From: Muricoccus roseus
Lineage (GTDB): Bacteria; Pseudomonadota; Alphaproteobacteria; Acetobacterales; Acetobacteraceae
DNA length: 64,000 bases
Reading direction: 5' to 3'
Assembly (NCBI RefSeq): GCF_900141905.1
Contig: NZ_FQZF01000008.1
Span: 62,001-126,000, forward strand
Shown: in pieces, positions 17,383 through 25,577 of the stretch
How the letters are laid out: every line of letters begins with the position of its first letter
How positions within the stretch are numbered: the stretch's first letter is position 1
Notes under the pieces: model-generated
Seen by the model: only the letters and a program-made list of their open reading frames with translations
Database searches by the model: none
Told to the model about the DNA's origin: nothing
Translations under genes and position numbers: made by a program

Positions 17383-18855
17383 GTGCTGACGCTTCGCCTG
17401 ACCGAGCTGCCACGGCCCGGCCTTCCCCTCGCCTATCCGGCGATACCCGGCGAGCCCCTGCCTCCGGCCTATGCGGCCGTGGCCGCGGCGGCAGGCTTCG
17501 AGGCGGGGCGGGGCGGGGCGCTGCGGCTGGACGGGGTGGTGCAGGGCCGCCCCGCCTGGCTGGTCGGCGTCGCGCCCGGGCCGCATGGAATGGAGGCGGC
17601 CGGCGCCCTGGCCGCTGCCTCCCTGGCCGGCGAGGGGCCGGACGGGCCACGCCATGCCGTGATCGACGCGCGCGGCTTGGCGCCCGCCGAGGTCGCGGCC
17701 CTGGCCATGGGCGCGGGCATGAGGAGCCACCGCCTGCCCTTCCTGGGCGCCGAACCGCCCCCGGCCCTGCGCCAGCTGGACCTGCTGGTGGAGGATGCCG
17801 CGGCGGCCGAGCCGGCGCTGGCGCGGGTGCGGGCCGTGCTGCGCGGCACCGGCCTGGCGCGGGACCTGGCGGCCGAGCCGGGCAACCGCCTCTCCCCGCG
17901 CGACTTCGCTGACCGGCTGGGTGAGCTGGAGGGGCATGGGATCGAGGTGGTGGTGCATGGCCGCCACTGGCTGGAGCGGCATGGCTATGGCGGGTTGCTG
18001 GCGGTCGGGCGCGGATCGGCGCATCCGCCCCGGCTGGTCGTGCTGCGCTGGCCCGGCCATGGGCCGGGTGGCACCCCGCCCGTCGCCTTCGTGGGCAAGG
18101 GCATCACCTTCGACACGGGCGGAATCAGCATCAAGCCGGCGGCCGGTATGGAGGCGATGAAGGGCGACATGGCCGGCGCGGCCGCCTGCGCGGGGGCCAT
18201 GCTCGCCCTCGCGCTGCGGGACAGCCCCGCCCCCGCCCTGGCCGTGCTCGCCATCGCCGAGAATGCGACGGATGGCGACAGCTACCGCCCCGGTGACGTG
18301 CTCCGCATGGGCTCCGGCACCACGGTGGAGGTGGTGGACACGGATGCGGAGGGCCGGCTGGTCCTGGCCGATGCGCTGCACCATGCGCGCCGGCAGGAAC
18401 CGCGCGCCATCATCGACCTGGCCACGCTGACCGGCAGCATCGTGCGCGCGCTCGGCCATCAGCGCGCGGGCCTGTTCGGCAACGATGCCGGGCTGCGCGA
18501 CGCGGCCATGGCGGCGGGGGAGGCAGTGGGCGAGCCGCTCTGGCCCATGCCGATCGGCGAGGGCCACCGGCGCGACCTGGAGAGCGACATCGCCGACCTC
18601 CGCCACTGCCTGCCCGCCGGCGGGGGTGGCGGCTGGGCCGGGAAGTTCCTGCCCGACGCCTGCCACGCCGCCGCCTTCCTTCGGGAATTCGCCTGCCCCG
18701 AGGGCGCCCCGCACATCCCCTGGGCGCATCTCGATATCGCCGGGATGGACCTGCGGGAGGAAGGGGTGGAATCCGGCCCCTATCCCCTCCCCCCCGGCCC
18801 CAGCGGCTTCGGGGTGCGGCTGCTGGACCGGCTGGTGGCGGACCGCTTCGAATGA
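17383..18855 (+). CDS. Second M17 leucyl aminopeptidase-family protein
   Basis: Paralogue of PepA, 490 residues. The catalytic domain keeps every key block: VGKGITFDTGGISIKP, MKGDMAGAA and DTDAEGRLVLADAL. The N-terminal domain is divergent from that of the preceding PepA and shorter. The GTG start at 17383 is preceded by a GGGGGG ribosome site 5-6 bases away. Its stop overlaps the holC start (ATGA). The tandem pair is probably one transcription unit. Substrate preference may differ from PepA, but nothing in the sequence fixes it. Confidence 0.88.
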   Translation: MLTLRLTELPRPGLPLAYPAIPGEPLPPAYAAVAAAAGFEAGRGGALRLDGVVQGRPAWLVGVAPGPHGMEAAGALAAASLAGEGPDGPRHAVIDARGLAPAEVAALAMGAGMRSHRLPFLGAEPPPALRQLDLLVEDAAAAEPALARVRAVLRGTGLARDLAAEPGNRLSPRDFADRLGELEGHGIEVVVHGRHWLERHGYGGLLAVGRGSAHPPRLVVLRWPGHGPGGTPPVAFVGKGITFDTGGISIKPAAGMEAMKGDMAGAAACAGAMLALALRDSPAPALAVLAIAENATDGDSYRPGDVLRMGSGTTVEVVDTDAEGRLVLADALHHARRQEPRAIIDLATLTGSIVRALGHQRAGLFGNDAGLRDAAMAAGEAVGEPLWPMPIGEGHRRDLESDIADLRHCLPAGGGGGWAGKFLPDACHAAAFLREFACPEGAPHIPWAHLDIAGMDLREEGVESGPYPLPPGPSGFGVRLLDRLVADRFE

Positions 18856-19298
18856 GCGAGATCGGCTTCTATCACCTGACCCGAACGGCGCTGGAGGTGG
18901 CGCTGCCGAAGCTGCTCGGCCGCGTGCTGGCCACGGGGGGCCGCGCCGTGGTGCGGGTGGGCGGGCCGGAGCGGCTGGCGGCGCTGGACACCGCCCTCTG
19001 GCTCTGCCCCGACCCGGACTGGCTGCCCCATGGCACCCCCACGGCCGGGGATGCCGACCTTCAGCCCATCTGGCTCACCACCGAGGACGACGCCCCGAAC
19101 GGCGCGCGCCATCTTTTTCTGGCGGATGGCGCCGAGACGGCCAATCCCGGGCGCTACGACCGCATCTTCGACCTGTTCGACGGCAACGACCCCGCGGCGC
19201 TGGAAGCCGCGCGCGACCGCTGGCGCCGGGCACGCGCGGCGGGCCATGCGCTGACCTACTGGCAGCAGGGGCCGAATGGCTGGATGAAGCGGGAATAA
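18852..19298 (+). CDS. holC: DNA polymerase III chi subunit HolC
   Basis: Clamp-loader accessory subunit that links the polymerase III holoenzyme to SSB. It is 148 residues, family length. It shows the opening EIGFYHLTRTALEVALPKLL, the central IWLTTEDDAPNGARHLFLAD and the end YWQQGPNGWMKRE. The start overlaps the preceding aminopeptidase stop by 4 bases. The pepA-holC neighbourhood is widely conserved in alpha- and gammaproteobacteria, which supports the call. Confidence 0.93.
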   Translation: MSEIGFYHLTRTALEVALPKLLGRVLATGGRAVVRVGGPERLAALDTALWLCPDPDWLPHGTPTAGDADLQPIWLTTEDDAPNGARHLFLADGAETANPGRYDRIFDLFDGNDPAALEAARDRWRRARAAGHALTYWQQGPNGWMKRE

Positions 19299-19365
19299 CC
19301 CTCGCCACCCTTGCCCCGCGCCGGCCGGCCTGCCACATCGGCCCGATCCTCAGGAGCGTTTTCCG

Positions 19366-19611
19366 ATGTCCGACAACACCCAGGCCACCGAGACCATGAC
19401 GGTCGGCGCCCTGATCGCCGAGCTGCAGAAGCTCGACCCGTCCCGCCCCGTCGCGCTGGGCATCATGCTCGGCGGCGAGGAGGAGGAAGAGGGCGAGATC
19501 GATATCTACGGGATCGACCTCATCGAGGAGATGGAGGCCGAGGACGGCTCCCCCGCCTATGTCATCGCCTGCGACCTGCGCGGCTCCGATGACGAGGAAG
19601 AGGGCGCCTGA
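19366..19611 (+). CDS. Small acidic hypothetical protein
   Basis: 81 residues, highly acidic, with runs EEEEEGE and DDEEEG. The N-terminal part TMTVGALIAELQKLDPSRPVA resembles the short helix-loop seen in many small bacterial and phage proteins with a (T/M)TV-LI-EL-KLDP pattern. The middle (IDIYGIDLIEEME) could form a beta-alpha element. An AGGAG ribosome site lies 9 bases before the ATG. No function is assigned. It follows holC by 67 bases. Confidence 0.65.
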   Translation: MSDNTQATETMTVGALIAELQKLDPSRPVALGIMLGGEEEEEGEIDIYGIDLIEEMEAEDGSPAYVIACDLRGSDDEEEGA

Positions 19612-19787
19612 GCCCATCTTCCTTCCTGGGCCCGACCACCGGCCCGGCGTAGCTTCGGGGCCGCCGGCCTCGTAGGGCCTAGCGGGCCGGTTCACCCGGT
19701 TCCGCGCAGCCTAATCGGGCGCACGCCGCATCCATCGCGCGCGCCTGCCGTTTCCCTCGGGTCCTCCCACCCGCATGGAAGCGCGCG

Positions 19788-21011
19788 ATGATGATCCCCA
19801 CCCGTATTCACGGGCTGATCGACTACGGCGTGGCCGCCCTGCTCGGCGGTCTCGCCATGGCCCCCGGCCTTCCCCGGCCGGTGCGCCGCACCCTCGGCGC
19901 GGCCGCCGCCTATCACACGGCCTATTCCCTGCTGACGGATTACGAGGGCGGCGTGACCCCGGCCCTCTCCATGCGCCAGCACCTGGCGCTGGATGCCATG
20001 GGCGGCGCGGCGCTGATCGGCGCGGGCCTGTCGCTGCGGCGTGCATCGGAAGCGGACCGCGCCCTTCTCGTCGGCCTCGGCACGATCGAGCTGGCGGTGG
20101 TCGCGCTCAGCAGCAACGCGCCGCGCCGGGGCCCCGGTCAGGGCTCCATGACCGGGCGCCTGCTGGGGCATGAGGCGGCGCATCACGGCCATCAGGCCGC
20201 CTACCACCCGCTCGACACGCCCAAGCCCGCCGCCGAAGGTGTCTGGGTGGTGGACAGCATCCTCCCTAATCCCATGGGGGCGGTGCTCGGCGTGCGGATG
20301 ACGGTGATCCGGCTGCCCGATGGCGGCCTGCTGCTGCATTCCCCCACGCGCTTCACCTATGCGCTGAAGCGGGAGCTGGAGCGGCTGGGGCCGATCCGCC
20401 ACCTCGTCGCGCCGAACATCGCGCACTGGACCTTCCTGAAGGAATGGCAGGACCACCTGCCCGAGACGGTGAGCTGGGCCGCCCCGGGCCTGCGCGACCG
20501 CGCGCAGGTGCGGCGCAGCGGCGTGCGGTTGGACCACGACCTCTTCGCCACCACCCCGGCGGAATGGGGCGGCGCGATCGAGGTGGTGCCCGTGCCGGGT
20601 GCGGCGGGGTTCCAGGAAATGGCGATGTTCCACGCCCCCACGCGCACGCTGGTGCTGACCGACCTCGTGATGAACCTCGAGCCGCCCAAGGTGCCGCTGC
20701 CCCTGCGGCCGCTGGCCTGGCTTTTCGGCATGCTGGCGCCGGACGGGATGCCGCCGCCCTATCTCAGGGCGGTGGTGAAGCGGCGCCATGCCGAGGCGGC
20801 CGAAGCGGCCGCGCGGCTGATCGCGCTGGAGCCGGAGCGGGTGGTCTTCGCCCATGGCCGCTGGTTCGAGACGAACGGGACGGAGCAGCTGCGGCGCTCG
20901 CTGCGCTGGCTCTTCACCGTCGGCAAGCGGGGCGCGGGCGGCCCGGCGCGGGTGGAGCCGCTGAAGCCCGACGGCCATGGCGGCGTCACCCTCGCCGCCG
21001 AGCCTCTCTGA
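19788..21011 (+). CDS. Membrane-domain/DUF4336 fusion protein
   Basis: 407 residues. Residues 1-115 form a compact hydrophobic module (IHGLIDYGVAALLGGLAMAP, a YHTAYSLLTDYEGG segment, ALDAMGGAALIGAGLSL) with about four short helices, similar to small SPW-like membrane proteins. Residues about 150-385 match the DUF4336 pattern (VWVVDSILPN, MTVIRLPDGGLLLHSP, RHLVAPNIAHWTFLKEW, VLTDLVMNL, VFAHGRWFETNG), a metallo-beta-lactamase-like fold without the full HxHxDH set. Such domains are usually encoded alone. Two adjacent ATG codons mark the start; no strong ribosome site. Function unknown. Confidence 0.75.
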   Translation: MMIPTRIHGLIDYGVAALLGGLAMAPGLPRPVRRTLGAAAAYHTAYSLLTDYEGGVTPALSMRQHLALDAMGGAALIGAGLSLRRASEADRALLVGLGTIELAVVALSSNAPRRGPGQGSMTGRLLGHEAAHHGHQAAYHPLDTPKPAAEGVWVVDSILPNPMGAVLGVRMTVIRLPDGGLLLHSPTRFTYALKRELERLGPIRHLVAPNIAHWTFLKEWQDHLPETVSWAAPGLRDRAQVRRSGVRLDHDLFATTPAEWGGAIEVVPVPGAAGFQEMAMFHAPTRTLVLTDLVMNLEPPKVPLPLRPLAWLFGMLAPDGMPPPYLRAVVKRRHAEAAEAAARLIALEPERVVFAHGRWFETNGTEQLRRSLRWLFTVGKRGAGGPARVEPLKPDGHGGVTLAAEPL

Positions 21012-21033
21012 CGGCCGGCTCCCCCGGCGTGGG

Positions 21034-22902
21034 CTAGCTTCGCCCGAACATCCGCGCGAGGTCGCCCGCGCCGAGGCGCAGGAAGGTGGGTCGCCCGTGG
21101 GAGCAGGTGGCGGCGCGCGGCGTCGCCTCCATCTCGCGCAGCAGGGCGGCCATCTCGGCGGGGTTCAGGCGGCGTCCGGCGCGGACGCTGCCATGGCAGG
21201 CCAGCCGCGCCACGGCCGCGTCGAGCCGCCGCTCCAGTGCCGTGCTCTCTTCCCAATCCGCCAGCTCCGCCGCGATATCCGCAAGGATCGGGGCCGGTTC
21301 CGGCGTGCCCAGCAGCGCCGGCAGAGCCCGGACGAGAATGGCGCCGGGGCCGAAGGCCTCGATCTCCAGTCCCAGCCTTGCCAGATCCTCGGCGCGGGCG
21401 GCCAGCCGCTCGGCATCGCCCGGCGGCATGTCCACCACCGCCGGCAGCAGCAGCGGCTGGGAGCGAACCCCGCCCGCCACGAGCTGGGCCGAGAGGCGCT
21501 CATGCGTCAGCCGCTCATGCGCCGCGTGCTGGTCCACGAGGATGAGGGCGCCATCGGGCGCCTCGGCGAGGATGTAGGTATCCAGCAGCTGTGCCAGCGG
21601 CCGGCCCAGCGGTCCCTCCTCCGGCGTGCCGGGCGGCAGGGGCGGCGCCTCGGCGGGCACCGTCAGGGCGCCGGGCGGCAGAGCGAAGCGGGGCTGGACC
21701 GGCCGGGCGGGGAAAGCCGGTGTAGTGAAGGCAAAGCCGGCCTCGGCGAAGCCGGGCGCGCGCAGCGGGGTGGCGCTGCCGTCGGACCAGGTGACGGCGG
21801 CCAGCCGCTGCGGCCCGGCTTCGGCCGGCAGCGGCTGGCCGGCGCGGCTGGGCCAGGCGGGGTCGGCGCCGCCCCCCGCATCCCAGCCGCTGCGCGCCAT
21901 GCCCACCCCGGCCCCCGTGCCGAGGGCCCGGCGCAAGGAGGCGATGAGCGCGCCGCGCACCCCGCCGGCATCGCGGAAGCGCAGCTCGGTCTTCATGGGA
22001 TGGACGTTCACATCCACCTGCTCGGGCGGGATCTCCAGGAACAGAGCGGCCACGGGGTGGCGCCCCGCGGCGAGCACGTCGCGATAGGCGACGCGGAGGG
22101 CGGCGCGCAGCAGCGGGTCCCGCACCGGGCGGCGGTTCACCACCAGGTGCTGCTCGGCCGCAGTGGCGCGGTGATGGGTGGGCAGGCCCGCCAACCCTTC
22201 CAGCACCAGGTCCGGCCATTCGCCCTGCACGGGCACGGAGGCGGCGGCGAAGTCGCGGCCCAGCAGGGCGGCCGCGCGGCCGGCGCGGTCCGAGGGGGCG
22301 AGGTCCAGCGCGGTGCGTCCGTCCACCGTCACGCGGAAGGCCACTTCGGGCCAGGCGAAGGCCAAGCGGCGCACGGCTTCCACGGCATGGGAGGCCTCCG
22401 TGCCCGGCGTCTTCAGGAACTTCCGGCGGGCGGGGGTGGCGAAGAACAGGTCCCGCACCTCCACCCGCGTTCCCGGGGCCGCGGAGGCCGGCATCACCTC
22501 CCCCACGCGCCCCGCCTCGACATCGATGCGATGCGCGTCGCCGTCCCGGGGCCGGGTGGTGATGGAAAGGCGGGAGACCGCGCCGATGGAGGGCAGCGCC
22601 TCCCCCCGGAAGCCGAGTGTGGCGATGCGGAACAGCGTCGCCTCATCCGGCAGCTTGGAGGTGGCGTGGCGCTCGATGCAAAGCGCCAGGTCGGCCGGCA
22701 CCATGCCCTTGCCGTCATCCTCCACCAGGATGCGGTCGATGCCGCCGCCTTCCAGCGTGACGGCGATGCGGCGCGCGCCGGCATCCAGCGCGTTCTCCAC
22801 CAGCTCCTTCACGGCGGCGGCGGGGCGCTCCACCACCTCGCCGGCGGCGATGCGGTCGGCGGTGGTGGAGGGAAGGCGGCGAATGACCTGGTCGGGAATC
22901 AC
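21034..22902 (-). CDS. mutL: DNA mismatch repair endonuclease MutL
   Basis: 622 residues. The GHKL ATPase domain shows VVERPAAAVKELVENALDAG, DDGKGM, LGFRGEAL and the DNA-binding NVHPMKTELRF. The C-terminal domain carries the metal endonuclease motif DQHA-AH-E-RLTH-E (457-468) and the companion CSHGRPTF, so this is a nicking MutL, as expected in organisms without MutH. The middle linker (330-430) is Pro-rich. The start is GTG at 22902 giving IPDQVIRRLP; there is no good ribosome site, and the open frame continues far upstream without meaning. mutS is not in the window. Confidence 0.95.
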   Translation of the reverse strand: MIPDQVIRRLPSTTADRIAAGEVVERPAAAVKELVENALDAGARRIAVTLEGGGIDRILVEDDGKGMVPADLALCIERHATSKLPDEATLFRIATLGFRGEALPSIGAVSRLSITTRPRDGDAHRIDVEAGRVGEVMPASAAPGTRVEVRDLFFATPARRKFLKTPGTEASHAVEAVRRLAFAWPEVAFRVTVDGRTALDLAPSDRAGRAAALLGRDFAAASVPVQGEWPDLVLEGLAGLPTHHRATAAEQHLVVNRRPVRDPLLRAALRVAYRDVLAAGRHPVAALFLEIPPEQVDVNVHPMKTELRFRDAGGVRGALIASLRRALGTGAGVGMARSGWDAGGGADPAWPSRAGQPLPAEAGPQRLAAVTWSDGSATPLRAPGFAEAGFAFTTPAFPARPVQPRFALPPGALTVPAEAPPLPPGTPEEGPLGRPLAQLLDTYILAEAPDGALILVDQHAAHERLTHERLSAQLVAGGVRSQPLLLPAVVDMPPGDAERLAARAEDLARLGLEIEAFGPGAILVRALPALLGTPEPAPILADIAAELADWEESTALERRLDAAVARLACHGSVRAGRRLNPAEMAALLREMEATPRAATCSHGRPTFLRLGAGDLARMFGRS

Positions 22903-23013
22903 AAGGGAGGGGATGGGGCCTGCGCGGCCCCGAGGCAAGGATGGGCGAAACGGGTGAAGGAAGGATGAGGCGGCGTCTCGCCGCCTCCGTTGCGCTCTGA
23001 TACCGGGGCGGTG

Positions 23014-23382
23014 ATGCGCCCCTCCCGCCGCCTTGCCGCGCGCCTGGTCGCCGTTCTGCTGCTGCTGCAGTGGGCCGGTGCGGTGCTGCCGCATGCGCGG
23101 GCCATGGCGGCCATGGGCAGCGCCATGGCGGTGGAGCTGTGCAGCCCCTCGGGCATGCGCATCCTCCTCGTCGACGAGAGCGGCAAGCCCGTGGAGAAGG
23201 CGCAGGATTCCTCCTGCTGCGACCTCTGCCAGGGCCCGGCCGCGGTCGAGACCCTCGGACCCGCGGCGCCTGCCCTCCGCATCGTCTATGCCGTGGCCGC
23301 GCATCCGCCGGGGCGCGCGGGCCTGCCACCCTTCCCGCCCCGCGCCCCGCCGCAACAGCCCAGAGCCCCACCCGCCGCCTGA
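23014..23382 (+). CDS. Small secreted Cys-containing protein (DUF2946-like)
   Basis: 122 residues with a signal peptide or membrane anchor (LAARLVAVLLLLQWAGAVL) followed by a short exported part. That part contains ELCSPSG and the cluster SSCCDLCQG, then a Pro-rich tail. The size, position and Cys cluster resemble DUF2946 proteins, which often lie beside TonB receptors and metal transporters. The cysteines could bind a metal, but this is inference. An alternative GTG start lies one codon earlier. It precedes the TonB receptor gene by 57 bases, probably in the same transcript. Confidence 0.65.
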   Translation: MRPSRRLAARLVAVLLLLQWAGAVLPHARAMAAMGSAMAVELCSPSGMRILLVDESGKPVEKAQDSSCCDLCQGPAAVETLGPAAPALRIVYAVAAHPPGRAGLPPFPPRAPPQQPRAPPAA

Positions 23383-23439
23383 CAGCCCCGGCCGGTCCGA
23401 TTCCCGGGCCGGCTTCTCCATGCCTGTCAGGAAGTCCTC

Positions 23440-25518
23440 ATGCGTCCATCGCTCAGCGCCGCGCTGCTCGCGGCCAGCTGCCTTTCCCTGCCCGCCCCCG
23501 CCCCCGCCTGGGCACAGGAAGCCACCGCCCCGCCCATCGCGGTGCCGGAGGTCTCCGTCGCCGGAAGCGCCCCTTCCCTCACCGCGCCCGACGCCGCCGA
23601 GGCGGCGCTGCGCCTGCGGCAGGTGCCCGGCAATGTCACCGTGGTCCCGGCGGAGGAGATCCGCGCCCGCGCGGGCGTCACCACCCTGCGCGACGTGCTG
23701 GAATACGCGCCGGGCGTCTTCGCCCAGCCGAAATGGGGGGAGGACACGCGCCTCTCCATCCGCGGCTCGGGCCTCGCGCGGAACAACCATCTCCGTGGCG
23801 TGCTGCTGATGCAGGACGGCATCCCGCTGAACCAGGCGGACGGCTCGGGCGACTTCCAGGAGCTGGACCCGCTGACCTTCGAGCATGTGGAGGTGCTGCG
23901 CGGCGGCAACGCCTTCGGCCTTGGCGGGGCGACGCTGGGTGGAGTGCTGAACTTCGTCACCCCCACCGGCCGCAGCGATCCCGGCGCGGTGCTGCGGGGC
24001 GAGGCGGGCAGCTATGGCTATCGCCGCGCCCAGGCCGCCCTCGGCGTGGCCTCGGGGGCCTGGGATGGCTGGGCGAGCCTCTCCACCCTCAGCCAGGACG
24101 GCTTCCGCCGGCACGGCGAGGGTGATTCCCGCCGCTTCAACGGCAATCTCGGCTGGCGCATCACCGAGGATGTCGAGACGCGCTTCTATTACGGCTACAA
24201 CCATATCGAGCAGCGCATTCCCGGCACGGTGACGCGGGCCCAGGCCCTCTCGGACCCGCGCCGCGCCGCCGCGGGCAACCTGCTGCTGGATTACCAGCGG
24301 AACATCGAGAGCAACCGCTTCGGCAACCGCACCACCTGGCGCATCGCCCCCGGCGCGGTGCTGGAGGCCGGCGCCTCCTATGTTCACCGGGAGCTGGACC
24401 ACCCGATCTTCCAGTACCTGGACCAGCGCACGGACGACGTGAACGGCTACGCGCGGCTGACGCTGGATGGCAGCCTGGGCGGGATGCGGAACCGGCTGGT
24501 GGCGGCCGGCACGCTGGGTTTGGGCACCTATGATAGCCGGCGCTACGTCAACAATGGCGGCCATGCCGGGCGGCTGACCTATTCCAGCACCGACCGCGCG
24601 CGCACCAACACCCTCACCCTGCAGGACACGCTGTATGTCCTGCCCGATCTCGCCCTCGTCGCCGGGCTGCAGCTGGGCGAAGCCTATCGCGCCAGCCGCG
24701 ACCGCTTCCTCTCCGATGGCGACGGGTCCGGCTCCACCACCTATCGCTTCGCCAATCCGCAGCTCGGGCTGATCTGGGACATCACGCCGGGGGTGCAGGG
24801 CTTCGCCAACCTCACCTGGGCGACCGAGCCGCCGACCATCAGCGACCTGACGCCCCTCGCCGCGCGGGGCTTCTCCTCCCTGAAGGCGCAGCGGGCCCGC
24901 ACGGTGGAGGTCGGCACGCGCGGGCGGCAGGGCGGGCTGGAATGGGAGGTCGCGGCCTATCGGGCGAGCATCCGCGACGAGATCCAGCTCTTCGATCCCA
25001 CCGGCACGGGCGCGACCCTGGCGCAGAACGCGGACCGCACGATCCACCAGGGCATCGAGGCCGCCCTGTCCTGGACGCTGCTGCGCGACCTAGCCGGGGT
25101 GGATGCGCGGGACAGCCTGACCCTGCGCCAGGCTTATGCCTTCAACGATTTCCGCTTCGACGGCGATGCCCGCTACGGCGACAACCTGCTGCCCGGCGCG
25201 CCGCGCCACCTGTACCGCGCGGAGCTACGCTACAGGCATCCCGCCGGCTTCTCCCTTGCCCCGAACATCGAATGGGTGCCGCAGGGCTTCCATGTGGACA
25301 ACGCCAACACGCTGAAGACGAATGCCTATGCGATCCTCGGCCTTCGCGCGGGCTGGGACTTCGAGAACGGGCTCTCCGTGTTTGCCGAAGGGCGCAACCT
25401 GGCGGACCGGAGATACATCTCCAGCGCCTCGGTCACGACCGTCGCCGCGCCCAATGCCGCGCTGTTCGAGCCTGGCTACGGGCGAAGCGTCTATGGAGGG
25501 GTGCAGTTCCGGTTCTGA
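23440..25518 (+). CDS. TonB-dependent outer-membrane receptor
   Basis: 692 residues. A signal peptide (cleavage after AWAQ, near 25) is followed by a plug domain at about 55-170 (VPGNVTVVPAEEIRAR, TLRDVLEYAPGVF, RLSIRGSGLARNN, EVLRGGNAFGLGGATLGGVL) and a 22-strand-type barrel. It ends in an aromatic residue (GGVQFRF), as expected for outer-membrane insertion. There is no N-terminal signalling domain, so no direct link to an ECF sigma. The substrate (iron chelate, copper, cobalamin or other) cannot be told. The flanking Cys-rich small protein and NADH dehydrogenase may hint at metal use. Confidence 0.9.
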   Translation: MRPSLSAALLAASCLSLPAPAPAWAQEATAPPIAVPEVSVAGSAPSLTAPDAAEAALRLRQVPGNVTVVPAEEIRARAGVTTLRDVLEYAPGVFAQPKWGEDTRLSIRGSGLARNNHLRGVLLMQDGIPLNQADGSGDFQELDPLTFEHVEVLRGGNAFGLGGATLGGVLNFVTPTGRSDPGAVLRGEAGSYGYRRAQAALGVASGAWDGWASLSTLSQDGFRRHGEGDSRRFNGNLGWRITEDVETRFYYGYNHIEQRIPGTVTRAQALSDPRRAAAGNLLLDYQRNIESNRFGNRTTWRIAPGAVLEAGASYVHRELDHPIFQYLDQRTDDVNGYARLTLDGSLGGMRNRLVAAGTLGLGTYDSRRYVNNGGHAGRLTYSSTDRARTNTLTLQDTLYVLPDLALVAGLQLGEAYRASRDRFLSDGDGSGSTTYRFANPQLGLIWDITPGVQGFANLTWATEPPTISDLTPLAARGFSSLKAQRARTVEVGTRGRQGGLEWEVAAYRASIRDEIQLFDPTGTGATLAQNADRTIHQGIEAALSWTLLRDLAGVDARDSLTLRQAYAFNDFRFDGDARYGDNLLPGAPRHLYRAELRYRHPAGFSLAPNIEWVPQGFHVDNANTLKTNAYAILGLRAGWDFENGLSVFAEGRNLADRRYISSASVTTVAAPNAALFEPGYGRSVYGGVQFRF

Positions 25519-25577
25519 AGGCCAAGCTGACATCTTTCCCTGCGGCCCGCGTTCCTGCCTCAGCAGAGGAGACAGGA

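Noticed and set aside
22903-25047. Continuation of the mutL reading frame far upstream
   Set aside because: The frame stays open by chance across the antisense of the TonB receptor. MutL homologues start at the IPDQVIRRLP region, so the extra 700 codons are not coding.
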